Assembly (NCBI GenBank): GCA_963708715.1
Contig: CAVPSU010000002.1
Span: 1 to 64,000, forward strand
Origin: DAIOEK01 sp963708715
Lineage (GTDB): Bacteria > Chloroflexota > Anaerolineae > Anaerolineales > Anaerolineaceae
Reading direction: 5' to 3'
Length of the DNA: 64,000 bases
Shown here piece after piece: positions 45,192 through 54,958 of the stretch. Below the pieces are notes generated by a model. That model made no database searches. It saw only the letters and a program-made list of their open reading frames with translations, and had not been told where the DNA came from. The position numbers were made by a program, and so were the translations under genes. The stretch's first letter is position 1. Each line of letters begins with the position of its first letter.

Positions 45192-47003
45192 TTGGCTGTT
45201 CATTCATCAACCGCTTACGACCTTAAAAATACCTTATCCAAAAATCGCTTGACCGGCTTGTGGCGGATGATATCAGGTTTTCGTCTTGCATACCTGGGCG
45301 CCACAGCAGCCGTCGGGATCGCAGCGCTATCCAAGACTTTCACATACCTCTTGTTACGGTATTTCATCGATGATATTCTCTCCCCGGGGCAATATTCTCT
45401 CATTCCTTTAGCAGCACTTAGTTTTGTTGCGCTAGCAATCGCAGAAGGGGGATTTACTTTTCTCAGTGGTACCTTGGCTGCTAAAACAGCCGAAGGAGTA
45501 ACCCGGCGTCTCAGAAATTACCTGTTCGATCATATCCAACGTTTGAATTTTCGTTATCATGCAGAGACTTCCACCGGTGAATTGATCCAACGTTGCACAT
45601 CCGATGTGGATGCGCTCCGACGCTTTTTCTCAGATCAGGCAATTTCCGTAGGAAGAATCGTCCTTTTGTTCGTCATTAATTTCATAGCGCTTTTGAATCT
45701 CAATACTCGTCTAGCCTGGTACTCTGTGCTGGTGGTTCCGATAATCCTGGTGGTATCCCTATACTTTTTCAAGAGAATAACCACCGCGTACGAAGCATAT
45801 CAAGAACAGGAAGCCACTCTTTCAACCACATTGCAGGAAAACCTAACTGGCGTGCGAGTTGTCAAAGCTTATGCGAGACAACGATACGAGATTGAGAAAT
45901 TCGAAAAGGATAATGCGGAAAAGTATAAGCGGGGCAGGCGATTGAATACCATGCATTCACTATTCTGGCCGATCTCAGACACCATATGCGGAATGCAATT
46001 ACTGGGGGGATTCTTTCTTGGCGCGACCATGGCGATCAGTGGAGAGATCACGGTTGGAACTTATCTCGCGTATTCCGGATTGGTCATCTATCTGATCTTC
46101 CCTATGCGGAACCTGGGCAGAATAATTGTTCAGGCTTCGACCGGGATGGTCTCCTACCAACGAGTGGCACAGATCATCAAGGAAGAACGCGAAGATCTGG
46201 ATGAGGGCAGCTTTTCACCAGAGTTTCCCATTCGGGGAGAGATCACATTCGACCAGGTTTCCTTTGAATACGAGAAAGATAATCCGATTCTCAATTCGGT
46301 TTCATTCCATTGTCTACCAGGGCAGGTAGTTGCCCTGCTGGGATCGACAGGCTCAGGAAAGACATCTCTTGTAAATTTATTGCCACGATTTTATGACACC
46401 ACATCCGGAAAGATATTACTCGATGGGATCGACTTGCAGAGTTATTCCAAAAGAACATTGCGAGAGCAGATCGGGATCGTAGAGCAGGAACCATTTCTTT
46501 TCTCGCGAACCATCAAAGAAAATATCACCTATGGAGTCGAGCGGGAAGTCCCGGAAGAAGAGATTTATGAAGCAGCAAAAGCCGCCGCAATCCATGATGT
46601 GATCCTATCCTTCCCGGAAGGATATAACACATTGGTCGGTGAAAAAGGTGTCACTTTATCTGGAGGACAGAAACAAAGGGTTGCGATAGCCCGTACGCTG
46701 CTTAAGGATCCAAGGATTTTGATCATGGATGATTCAACCTCTTCAGTGGATCTGGAAACGGAAGCAGTCATCCGTTCCGCATTGACCAACCTGATGCGAA
46801 ACCGTACTACATTCATTATTGCGCATCGGATCCAGAGTATTATGAACGCCGATCTGATACTGGTATTCGATAAAGGGAAGATCATTCAGCATGGAACGCA
46901 CGCCAGTCTGGTAAAACTGGATGGCATGTACCGAAACATTTTTGAGCTACAAACGCGAATCGATTCGGAATTGGAAGAGGAAATTCGACATGCCAGTGTA
47001 TGA
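45192..47003 (+). CDS. ABC exporter half-transporter, degenerate-site subunit
   Basis: 603 residues: six-helix type IV exporter domain, then an ATPase domain with Walker A LLGSTGSGKTSL, signature TLSGGQKQRVAIA and Walker B ILIMDDSTSSVD. The catalytic Glu after Walker B is replaced by Asp, as in the degenerate subunit of heterodimeric exporters (TM287/BmrC type). The start is TTG 45192 with GGAG 5 bases upstream. It overlaps the second half-transporter by 14 bases. Substrate (drug, lipid or peptide) not predictable. Confidence 0.9.
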   Translation: MAVHSSTAYDLKNTLSKNRLTGLWRMISGFRLAYLGATAAVGIAALSKTFTYLLLRYFIDDILSPGQYSLIPLAALSFVALAIAEGGFTFLSGTLAAKTAEGVTRRLRNYLFDHIQRLNFRYHAETSTGELIQRCTSDVDALRRFFSDQAISVGRIVLLFVINFIALLNLNTRLAWYSVLVVPIILVVSLYFFKRITTAYEAYQEQEATLSTTLQENLTGVRVVKAYARQRYEIEKFEKDNAEKYKRGRRLNTMHSLFWPISDTICGMQLLGGFFLGATMAISGEITVGTYLAYSGLVIYLIFPMRNLGRIIVQASTGMVSYQRVAQIIKEEREDLDEGSFSPEFPIRGEITFDQVSFEYEKDNPILNSVSFHCLPGQVVALLGSTGSGKTSLVNLLPRFYDTTSGKILLDGIDLQSYSKRTLREQIGIVEQEPFLFSRTIKENITYGVEREVPEEEIYEAAKAAAIHDVILSFPEGYNTLVGEKGVTLSGGQKQRVAIARTLLKDPRILIMDDSTSSVDLETEAVIRSALTNLMRNRTTFIIAHRIQSIMNADLILVFDKGKIIQHGTHASLVKLDGMYRNIFELQTRIDSELEEEIRHASV

Positions 47004-48798
47004 TGAGTTCGACGAAGAAGAATACTCTTCACTACAGACAAAGCAAACCTTCGGGCGGATATTCAAACTCATTCAACCACACCGCTGGAACGTGATCGCA
47101 TTCCTCATCTCAATTGGAATTGTATCTTTCCTGGATGGATATTTCACGTTTATCTCAAAGCGAATCATCGATGAAGCGATCATTCCCAAAAATATTGGGC
47201 TCCTCAAACAGCTGGTTATTCAATATGGAATCCTACTTCTAATACAGGCAGTTCTGGTATTTGTTTTTATCCTACTTGTCAGTATGTTGGGTGAACGAAT
47301 TCGTTACGATCTACGAAAATCCATGTTCAACCACCTGCAACAATTGGCATTGAGTTATTACAGCCGGACTCCAGTTGGTTGGATCATGTCCCGTGTCACC
47401 TCTGATTCAGAGAAAGTCTCTGACATGATGACCTGGGGGGTTTTAGATTCAACCTGGGCAGTCATCAATGTAGTTACATCCGCTTATTTCATGATCCGCA
47501 TCAATACCAATCTTGCACTCATTGTGCTGATCATCATACCAATACTGCTATACGTGGGCGTTCAATTTCGGAAACGCATCCTGGCTCAATTTCGAAAAGT
47601 ACGCAAGGTCAACTCCAAGATCACCGGTGCGTACAATGAAAATATCACCGGAGTACGAATAGTCAAAGCATTGGTTCGTGAGGAAGAAAATCTTCGTGAA
47701 TTTGGCAAATTGACCGATGATATGTACAAAGCCGGTTTCCGGGCTGCCTGGCTTTCTGCGCTGTTCCTGCCGGTGGTACAGATCATCAGTTCAATCGCTC
47801 TTTGTGCCGTTTTATGGTATGGCGGGTTTCAGATCAAGCTCGGTTTCATCACGATAGGTGGAATCCAGGCGTTTGTAGCCTATATTGCGTTCATGTTGTG
47901 GCCGATCCAGGACCTTGCCAGGGTTTACGCAGAATTGCAGAATGCGATCGCATCCGCCGAACGCATTTTTACCCTGACTGACACAAACCCCGATGTTCAG
48001 GATTTGCCAAACAGCATCGATCCGGGAACGATCTTATCTGAGATCGAATTCGATCAGGTTGACTTTTACTATGAAAAAGAGAAAGATGTGTTGCGTAATT
48101 TCAGCCTGCAGGTAAAACCCGGTGAGATGATCGCTCTGGTAGGTCCAACCGGTGGTGGGAAAACAACCATCGTTAACCTGTTATGCCGGTTCTATGAACC
48201 CAAACAGGGAACGATCCGAATTGGGGGAAAAGACTATCGCGACCTCTCGATGCATGCCATTCAATCCCGGATCGGGGTGGTTTTACAGACACCCCACCTC
48301 TTTTCCGGGACAATTCGCGAGAACATTCGTTATGGCCGTCTGAACGCCAGCGATCAGGAAGTGGAAGAAGCAGCCAAAGCTGCAGGCGCGCATGAATTCA
48401 TCTTGACCCTGGAAAAAAAATACGACCAGGATGCAGGTGAGGGTGGCAATATGCTTTCTGTCGGGCAGAAACAACTCATCAGCCTGGCGAGAGCGATCCT
48501 GTCAAAACCTGATATCTTCATCATGGATGAAGCGACCAGTTCAGTGGATACTTTGACCGAGGCGATGATCCAAAGGGGATTGGCTGTATTATTGGCAGGC
48601 AGAACGAGCTTTGTAATCGCTCACCGATTATCGACCATCAAACGAGCCAGCAGAATCGTCTATGTGGACCAGGGGACGATCATCGAAATGGGAACCCATG
48701 CGGAATTACTAAAGCTTGGCGGGCATTATCATAAGCTGTACACCCAGCAATTCTGGAAAGAATCCGAAGCGAAGTACGACCCGCAGTTCAAATTATAA
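46990..48798 (+). CDS. ABC exporter half-transporter, catalytic subunit
   Basis: 602 residues from ATG 46990; an upstream in-frame ATG at 46921 lies deep inside the first subunit and lacks a ribosome site, while GAGG precedes 46990. The six-helix domain is followed by Walker A VGPTGGGKTTIV, Walker B IFIMDEATSSVD with the normal Glu, and signature MLSVGQKQLISLA. The non-standard LSVGQ would face the Asp-containing site of the partner, so the pair forms one normal and one degenerate ATP site. Confidence 0.9.
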   Translation: MPVYDEFDEEEYSSLQTKQTFGRIFKLIQPHRWNVIAFLISIGIVSFLDGYFTFISKRIIDEAIIPKNIGLLKQLVIQYGILLLIQAVLVFVFILLVSMLGERIRYDLRKSMFNHLQQLALSYYSRTPVGWIMSRVTSDSEKVSDMMTWGVLDSTWAVINVVTSAYFMIRINTNLALIVLIIIPILLYVGVQFRKRILAQFRKVRKVNSKITGAYNENITGVRIVKALVREEENLREFGKLTDDMYKAGFRAAWLSALFLPVVQIISSIALCAVLWYGGFQIKLGFITIGGIQAFVAYIAFMLWPIQDLARVYAELQNAIASAERIFTLTDTNPDVQDLPNSIDPGTILSEIEFDQVDFYYEKEKDVLRNFSLQVKPGEMIALVGPTGGGKTTIVNLLCRFYEPKQGTIRIGGKDYRDLSMHAIQSRIGVVLQTPHLFSGTIRENIRYGRLNASDQEVEEAAKAAGAHEFILTLEKKYDQDAGEGGNMLSVGQKQLISLARAILSKPDIFIMDEATSSVDTLTEAMIQRGLAVLLAGRTSFVIAHRLSTIKRASRIVYVDQGTIIEMGTHAELLKLGGHYHKLYTQQFWKESEAKYDPQFKL

Positions 48799-48873
48799 AT
48801 ATAGCTTTTCAAGTTCCACCAGATTGAAATTCATCTGGATGGGAATAAAATGCAAGTCCGATGAGAGAATATT

Positions 48874-50139
48874 GTGTTTCTATACCGTTGGTTTACAAAA
48901 CCAAATATTGGACCAGAGGTCAAAAGCAAAAATGTCCTTTTTGTTCAGATCGATGCGGTTGGTATCGGTCTCGCGAACGCGGCTGCACCGTTTTTACCTG
49001 TTTTTCTAACTCGTTCCGGGGCATCCAACTTACAGGTCGGTCTACTTACCGCGATGCCCGCTTTCACTGGTTTGATCCTCGCGATCATCGTAGGACAGTT
49101 CCTACAAACACGTAAGAACATCATCCCCTACTTTAGCATCGCCCGCCTCCTGGTTGTATTTTCTTACGCGTTGACCGGTCTCGCCCCATTTGTTGTTCCA
49201 AAAGCATATCTAGTTCCAGCCATATTGGGGATATGGGCGGCTGCGACGCTCCCTCAAACGGTCGTGTCCATTCTATTCAGCGTTGTGATGGGTCAGGTTG
49301 CCGGACCACATGGACGATTTGAACTGATGAGCCGGCGTTGGTCCATCATGGGGATTACAACAGCGATCACGGTCGTAATCGCAGGGCAAGTCCTGGATCA
49401 AATTGGTTATCCCATCAATTACCAACTTATTTTCCTCGCTTTATCGGTCGGGGGATTGATCAGCTATTATTTCTCCAGCCACCTGGATATCCCTCCCCAG
49501 GAAGTAATGGACATACAACCCAGGCAAAACCTCGGTCTAGCTGTTCGACAGTATTTTCAACTAATCATCAAGGAAAAACCATTCATTCAATTTGCTTTAC
49601 GTCGGCTGATCTATTTAACCGGAATATCGTTGGCTGCACCGCTGTTCCCATTATTTTATGTGCGCCAATTAAATGCGTCAGACACCTGGATCGGTTTGAT
49701 CAGTACAACCTCGACTGCGGTCATGGTCATTGGATATTTCTTCTGGGTGAATCGCTCACGGATCCGAGGGACCCGGTCGGTCCTCCTCTGGACTACCTTT
49801 GGTCTGGCAGTATACCCGGCATTGATCGCTTTATCTGGCAGGGTAGAAATAGTTGTTTTGCTGGCCGGTCTGGCTGGAATTTTTCAAGCGGGGCTGGACC
49901 TGGTCTTCTTTGATGAATTAATGCGGACCATTCCACCATCCTACAGCGCAACCTTCGTTTCTTTCGCACAAAGTATGCAATATCTCTCGGCAGTTGTTTC
50001 GCCCCTGATTGGGACAATACTCGCTGATTCGATTGGCATTCCAGGTGCCTTACTGGTTGCAGCAGGTGTTCGTATGGTGGGATATCTGTTATTTGCCACT
50101 CAAAAAATGAGTCTCACTGATGGCACAGATTCCAAGTAA
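48874..50139 (+). CDS. MFS transporter
   Basis: 421 residues with about twelve hydrophobic segments in the major facilitator pattern, for example AFTGLILAIIVGQFLQTRKN with the short loop between helices 2 and 3, and FHGRF-like loop GQVAGPHGRFELMSRRW. The start is GTG 48874; the ribosome site is weak and a start further in (near 48940) cannot be excluded. It lies 75 bases after the ABC exporter on the same strand, possibly the same transcript. Substrate unknown. Confidence 0.8.
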   Translation: MFLYRWFTKPNIGPEVKSKNVLFVQIDAVGIGLANAAAPFLPVFLTRSGASNLQVGLLTAMPAFTGLILAIIVGQFLQTRKNIIPYFSIARLLVVFSYALTGLAPFVVPKAYLVPAILGIWAAATLPQTVVSILFSVVMGQVAGPHGRFELMSRRWSIMGITTAITVVIAGQVLDQIGYPINYQLIFLALSVGGLISYYFSSHLDIPPQEVMDIQPRQNLGLAVRQYFQLIIKEKPFIQFALRRLIYLTGISLAAPLFPLFYVRQLNASDTWIGLISTTSTAVMVIGYFFWVNRSRIRGTRSVLLWTTFGLAVYPALIALSGRVEIVVLLAGLAGIFQAGLDLVFFDELMRTIPPSYSATFVSFAQSMQYLSAVVSPLIGTILADSIGIPGALLVAAGVRMVGYLLFATQKMSLTDGTDSK

Positions 50140-50248
50140 TTCTTTATTCAACCGTGCGAGATACCAACCCGACTTCAATATAGATTTTCCTATGCGAATA
50201 ACATGGATTTTCCAATGACGGATGTAAATTCGTCCCATAAATAGGATA

Positions 50249-51367
50249 TTATTCGGTTATAGTAACCGAGAGACGCGTATCCTTCTCCAAAAATCGGCCA
50301 ATATCGCTGGCTTCAACCTCAATTTGAGAGAGATAATCGAATACGGATCGATCCAATAATTTAACATCCACCAGCAGATGATCTTTGTGTACGAACATTC
50401 TCCAAGTTCCTAGTACGAAACCGTCCACCAGAACTACCGAATTAATGATTCCCCCACCCGGAGTAAGGTGTCTTTGGTTCTTGGGGTCGATCATCAATTC
50501 GCGACTGCCATACCCCAGCAAATAGGTATCATACCTTGGCAGTAATTTCACTTGAGATAGTTCGTTTTCAACCTCTGCCAGCCACCCGAGTTGGTCTTTT
50601 CTGAGCCAGGATAGTTGATTCTCAATCTCTACTGATTGGATCGAATCGTTGATTGAATACCAGGCGTCTCTAGCCTCTCCGATCTTCAATCCTGACCAGG
50701 CTGCAAAATCCAACGGAGTTGCGGGTGCATACGCGCCCAGATAGCGGAGTGCCAGGTTTGAGATGACCGCGGCTCGAGGCTGCTTAGCAAGCGCGTCAAA
50801 GCGGGATAGATAAAGTACAAACGATTGCTCCTTTCCCCGGCTTTTTCCAATGCAGATTAATCCCTCCAAGACGGCTCTGAAAAGTAAATGAGTAGGTGAT
50901 TGACCTTCATATGGCAAATCATTCATCCGAAGAAGCTGCCTGGTCTCAGCTCGGGTCAGGGAACCCTGTTTTTCTATTGTCTCAACAAGAAGACTAATCC
51001 CCTTCACAACAAGATCTTCATCCCATCCCAACTGCTTCATTCGGGAACGATCTCCTGCTATCAGACCTGGACCAAGAAGTGGAATTATCCATGGTGTATC
51101 TTCCGCCGTGACCAGGTGAAGTGTCCCACGAAAGGACCAGGTCCAGTTGATAGCTGCATCCAATTCAAGGGCACCAGCCACCCTCTTTTTAGTAATACTT
51201 CTACTACGGACTCGAATGGATTGATAGGCAGAAGGAAGATCCTGGGCTTGAACCGCTATGACCTGTTTGAGAACCTCAACGGGGGTTGAGGGAAAATCCA
51301 CTCCGGCTAATCGTTGAGATCGCATCCGAAGCAACCGTGCCTGGGGAGCTGAAAGTGAGATAGTCAT
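50249..51367 (-). CDS. Winged-helix protein of the AlkZ/YcaQ family, possible DNA glycosylase
   Basis: 372 residues of the HTH_42 family. The QxQ pair seen as catalytic in AlkZ occurs in VLKQVIAVQAQDLPSAYQS near residue 39-45. Other family segments are WTWSFRGTLHLVTAEDTPWI, LLPRYDTYLLGYGSRELMID and VLVDGFVLGTWR. Known members remove interstrand crosslinks or bulky alkylated bases; whether this one does so is inference. Convergent with the MFS gene; about 110 gene-free bases lie between. Confidence 0.82.
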   Translation of the reverse strand: MTISLSAPQARLLRMRSQRLAGVDFPSTPVEVLKQVIAVQAQDLPSAYQSIRVRSRSITKKRVAGALELDAAINWTWSFRGTLHLVTAEDTPWIIPLLGPGLIAGDRSRMKQLGWDEDLVVKGISLLVETIEKQGSLTRAETRQLLRMNDLPYEGQSPTHLLFRAVLEGLICIGKSRGKEQSFVLYLSRFDALAKQPRAAVISNLALRYLGAYAPATPLDFAAWSGLKIGEARDAWYSINDSIQSVEIENQLSWLRKDQLGWLAEVENELSQVKLLPRYDTYLLGYGSRELMIDPKNQRHLTPGGGIINSVVLVDGFVLGTWRMFVHKDHLLVDVKLLDRSVFDYLSQIEVEASDIGRFLEKDTRLSVTITE

Positions 51368-51385
51368 AATCCCGGGTCGCTTCCC

Positions 51386-51705
51386 TTACTCCCATTCATC
51401 CGGATCATTGTTGCGGATGCGCTTGGTCTCTGTCACTCTGGCTGCTCTCGATGAGAGGGTCGGTCGGGTGGTTGGCAAGTCTTGGGCGGAACCAGAGCTT
51501 GTCGGATGAGAACAACCAGGCGTTGGATCGCATCCAGCCAATTCTTTTCCTGACCAGAGTAACGCTTTGCTTCGATAAGAAGAATACCTGTATCGGTAAC
51601 ACGATTACCGGCCGGTTTGATCAACCGTTGTTTTATATTGGCAGAAAGCATCGATGTACCACTTACATCCCATCGCAGTTGGACAGCAGTCGCGAACTTA
51701 TTCAT
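51386..51705 (-). pseudogene. Truncated arfB-like release factor copy
   Basis: Residues NKFATAVQLRWDVSGTSMLS and GNRVTDTGILLIEAKRY match the intact gene at 58658-59083 closely in DNA (about 228 bases, 51478-51705). The copy starts just after where the catalytic GGQ would be, so it lacks the N-terminal domain core. Near the C-terminus a frameshift separates VPPKT from the expected TRPTLSSRAARVTETKRI, with stop at 51386. It cannot be functional. Both copies have the same orientation and flank the osmolyte cassette. Confidence 0.8.
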
Positions 51706-51910
51706 ACCTTGTAGGAAATGCCGAGTACACTTCTGCCTTCCATTTAGCTACCTGAGACAATCAAAACTCCAAAACAGAAATGAGAAGAGTATTCCAGACC
51801 TTTTGGATTAAATCGACTGTACTTTTATCTCGTGACTCATTTGAGCCCAGAAATTAACTGACTTCGCATTTATTCATTTTATTCCGTTATAAAAAGATTT
51901 GTCAAAATAC

Positions 51911-53560
51911 TTAATATTGTTCAGGGTTACGCAACCACAGTGTTTCAAAAGGCGGCAACGTCCATGTACCGGTCTGCTGGGTTTCAGCAGTCAAGTTGTG
52001 GAGGCATAACATTTTTTCGCTGCCGTCTATTGAGGTACGCAGTACTGCGAAAATGCTGCGCCCCAGATGTAGTATTTCTTGCCTGGCGTGCGGATGAAAA
52101 GATGGAGAGGCTGCACGCTGCTGTAAAAGCTTACGGTAACCGGTGAATACTTGTGCTCGTAATGAAACCGGAGTTTGTAAAGCGTTTTCCAACTCTACTA
52201 AAGTCAGCTTCTGGCGGTTGATTGCACGATCTTGACCGCGGAGTGCTATGCCCTCGCTCCAGTTGCGCGAACCGAACAGACTGTGAAAATAAATCCCTGG
52301 CAGGCCACTCAAGCATAACATGATAGATTGGGCAGCTAAGAATCGCTTCACCTGTAGGTCTACAGGTTCGTGGCTGGCGGGGTCCGAAAGTGCATCGAAG
52401 TAGTTGATGTTCATTTCATAAGGACTCTGGCTGTTATCGGCGTTTTGTTTGTACGAAATGCGCCCACCATGTGCCAGGGTGTTGCTTACCAGCGCATCGA
52501 TTTGGTTGGGTGAGAGAATACCCAGTACCGGATTGAGGCCGATACCGTCGTGAGATGCGAGGAAGTTTAAAAAAGTTGTTTCATTCGAAGGTGTATGTAA
52601 TTCCGCTGCCCAATCAGATAAAACTGAGGAGTCAGCGCAGAGAAAGCTATGCAGCACGAGGGGCGGAAGCGCAAAATTATAAATTAGATGAGCCTCGTTT
52701 GTTCCATCACCAAAATAGCTCAAGTTTTCCTGGTGGCGTACATTGGTTTCGGTGATAATGCGCACATGGGGAGTTACGTCGGCAAATACTGCATGGAGCA
52801 GTTGCACGATAGCATGGGTTTGTGGCAAGTGAATACAGTTTGTTCCTACCTCTTTCCATAAATAGGCTATGGCATCCAGACGTAAGAACTGCGCTCCATG
52901 CTGCACGTAGCCAAGCAGAATATCGAGAATCTCTAAGAGTACATCCGGGTTTTGGTAATTCAGATCTACCTGGTCGGAGCTGAAAGTGGTCCATACCCGG
53001 CGTAAACCGGTTGTGGTTGGGTATTCATGCAGCAGAGGCAGAGTACGCGGGCGCACAACTAGTGAAAGGTCTAGATCGTTGTTTACTTCTATAAAGTAAT
53101 CGCGGTAGGGGGTCTCATTCCGTAAACAAGCCTGGAACCATTCTCCTTCTGCAGAGACGTGGTTGATGACCCCATCATACATCATGCGAAAGTGTTTTCC
53201 CAACTGTTCGACATTTTTCCAGGAGCCTAAAGCGGGATCGACCTTTCGGTAATCTTTAATAGCAAAACCATCATCCGATGACCAAGGAAAGAACGGTAGC
53301 AAGTGCACACTACTGATGATGCCGCCAATGTGCCGATCACAGAAATGAGACAATGTTTGCAGTGGCAGTTCGCCTTCCTGTCGGACCTGGTCGCCATAGG
53401 TGATGAGCATGGCATCTTTCTCACTGAGATCGTTGCGTGCTGGTGCGGCAATACATCCACGATAATGGGTAAGTAGAGATTGTAAACGTATTTCCACCTG
53501 GCTCGCGGTCTGAGGATCGTAGAGCTTATTTAATAGTGTGGTATAAAGATTAATAGTCAT
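51911..53560 (-). CDS. GH13_18 sugar phosphorylase, probably glucosylglycerate phosphorylase
   Basis: 549 residues of the sucrose-phosphorylase subfamily. Visible: substrate-pocket start GGIISSVHLLPFFPWSSDDG, nucleophile Asp in AQFLRLDAIAYLW, acid/base Glu in VRIITETNV, and transition-state Asp in FLASHDGIGL. Together with GpgS and a histidine phosphatase in the divergent operon, glucosylglycerate phosphorylase is the most likely activity: release of glucose-1-phosphate from the stored osmolyte. Sucrose or other glucosides remain possible. Divergent from the synthesis operon with only 57 bases between, so control may be shared. Confidence 0.82.
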   Translation of the reverse strand: MTINLYTTLLNKLYDPQTASQVEIRLQSLLTHYRGCIAAPARNDLSEKDAMLITYGDQVRQEGELPLQTLSHFCDRHIGGIISSVHLLPFFPWSSDDGFAIKDYRKVDPALGSWKNVEQLGKHFRMMYDGVINHVSAEGEWFQACLRNETPYRDYFIEVNNDLDLSLVVRPRTLPLLHEYPTTTGLRRVWTTFSSDQVDLNYQNPDVLLEILDILLGYVQHGAQFLRLDAIAYLWKEVGTNCIHLPQTHAIVQLLHAVFADVTPHVRIITETNVRHQENLSYFGDGTNEAHLIYNFALPPLVLHSFLCADSSVLSDWAAELHTPSNETTFLNFLASHDGIGLNPVLGILSPNQIDALVSNTLAHGGRISYKQNADNSQSPYEMNINYFDALSDPASHEPVDLQVKRFLAAQSIMLCLSGLPGIYFHSLFGSRNWSEGIALRGQDRAINRQKLTLVELENALQTPVSLRAQVFTGYRKLLQQRAASPSFHPHARQEILHLGRSIFAVLRTSIDGSEKMLCLHNLTAETQQTGTWTLPPFETLWLRNPEQY

Positions 53561-53617
53561 AAAGCTTATTGTACCTGAACAGGAAGGGGGGTATTTAGAA
53601 GAGGAGGTTAAAGTTTA

Positions 53618-54958
53618 ATGGCAGTACCAAGAAGAATTGGTTTTATTTCTACGCGATTTGCGGGTACGGATGGTGTTTCACTCGAAACCCATAAATGGGC
53701 AGAAGTCCTGGAAAGAATGGGACATACCTGTTTCTATTTTTGCGGTGAGTGTGATCGCCCGTTGGCAGTCAGTCAAATCGTTCCCGAGGCTTTTTACCGA
53801 AATCCAAAAATTGACGCGATTAATCGTGTGGTTTACACAGGCTCCTGGGGAAATATGCTCGAGACAGGTAAAGAACAAAGCGCGATTAATGACCTGTACC
53901 AGGATTATTTTTCGATCTATATTCGTCCAGCGCAAGTGACTCAGCAAATTCAAGAGTTGAAAGTATATCTTAAAGAGCAGCTTTACCTGTTTGCGCAGCG
54001 CTTTCATCTCGAATTACTCATTGTAGAAAACGCACTGACTATTCCCATCAATTTACCGCTGGGGTTAGCTCTAACAGAATTTATCGCCGAAACAGGCTAC
54101 CCCGTTATTGCCCATCACCATGATTTTTATTGGGAACGCCAGCGGTTTTTGAATAATTCAGTACAAGATTACCTGTCAGCGGCATTTCCTCCGGATCTAC
54201 CCTCCGTGCGTCATGTGGTCATCAACTCAGTGCAGGCACGTACATTGGCAGCACGTATTGGTGTTACTGCCATGCTTATCCCCAACGTGATGGATTTTGA
54301 TTCACCCCCGCCGGCACTGGATAATTATGCCATGAATGCACGTAACGACCTTGGCCTGGAGCAGGGTCAGTACCTCATCCTGCAGCCCACGCGGATTATT
54401 CAACGGAAGGGTATCGAGCACGCCATTGAGTTGACGCGGCGGCTGGAAATGCCAGTTAAGTTGGTGATCTCTCATGCTGCCGGTGACGAGGGTACTGATT
54501 ACGAGAAGCGCGTACGCGAATTTGCCGATTTATTAAATGTCAGGATCAATTTTGAATCGGATATTGTCGCTCCCAGTCACGGACAGACCCCGGACGGCCG
54601 TAAGATTTATTCGCTTGCCGATATTTACCCCCTGGCTGATCTGGTGACTTACCCCTCTTCGATCGAAGGTTTTGGCAATGCTTTTCTCGAAGCGGTGTTT
54701 TATAAAAGGCCGCTGGTGGTGAATAATTATTCCATTTTCGAAACCGATATCAAACCCAAGGGTTTTCAAGTGGTTGAGTTTGATGGTTTCATTAGCGATC
54801 AGACGGTAGAAGCTGTGCGCGATATCTTGCTGCATCAAGAGCAGTATCGCGATCGCTGGGAGCATAATTATCAGTTAGCCCGCCGTTATTTTTCGTATTC
54901 GATATTGGAACGCCGATTGGGTGTGTTGTTAGCGGATTGTTTCGGGGAAGACACATGA
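53618..54958 (+). CDS. GT4-type glycosyltransferase, osmolyte operon
   Basis: 446 residues, GT-B fold. N-terminal RIGFISTRFAGTDGVSLETH has the acceptor-site glycine loop. The C-terminal donor domain has LQPTRIIQRKGIEHAIELTR, and the nucleotide-sugar motif PSSIEGFGNAFLEAVFYKRP (E-x7-E type). The strong ribosome site GAGGAGG precedes ATG 53618. Given GpgS downstream, it may add mannose or glucose to glucosylglycerate, as in mannosylglucosylglycerate synthesis; this is inference. It ends in ATGA overlap with the next gene. Confidence 0.82.
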   Translation: MAVPRRIGFISTRFAGTDGVSLETHKWAEVLERMGHTCFYFCGECDRPLAVSQIVPEAFYRNPKIDAINRVVYTGSWGNMLETGKEQSAINDLYQDYFSIYIRPAQVTQQIQELKVYLKEQLYLFAQRFHLELLIVENALTIPINLPLGLALTEFIAETGYPVIAHHHDFYWERQRFLNNSVQDYLSAAFPPDLPSVRHVVINSVQARTLAARIGVTAMLIPNVMDFDSPPPALDNYAMNARNDLGLEQGQYLILQPTRIIQRKGIEHAIELTRRLEMPVKLVISHAAGDEGTDYEKRVREFADLLNVRINFESDIVAPSHGQTPDGRKIYSLADIYPLADLVTYPSSIEGFGNAFLEAVFYKRPLVVNNYSIFETDIKPKGFQVVEFDGFISDQTVEAVRDILLHQEQYRDRWEHNYQLARRYFSYSILERRLGVLLADCFGEDT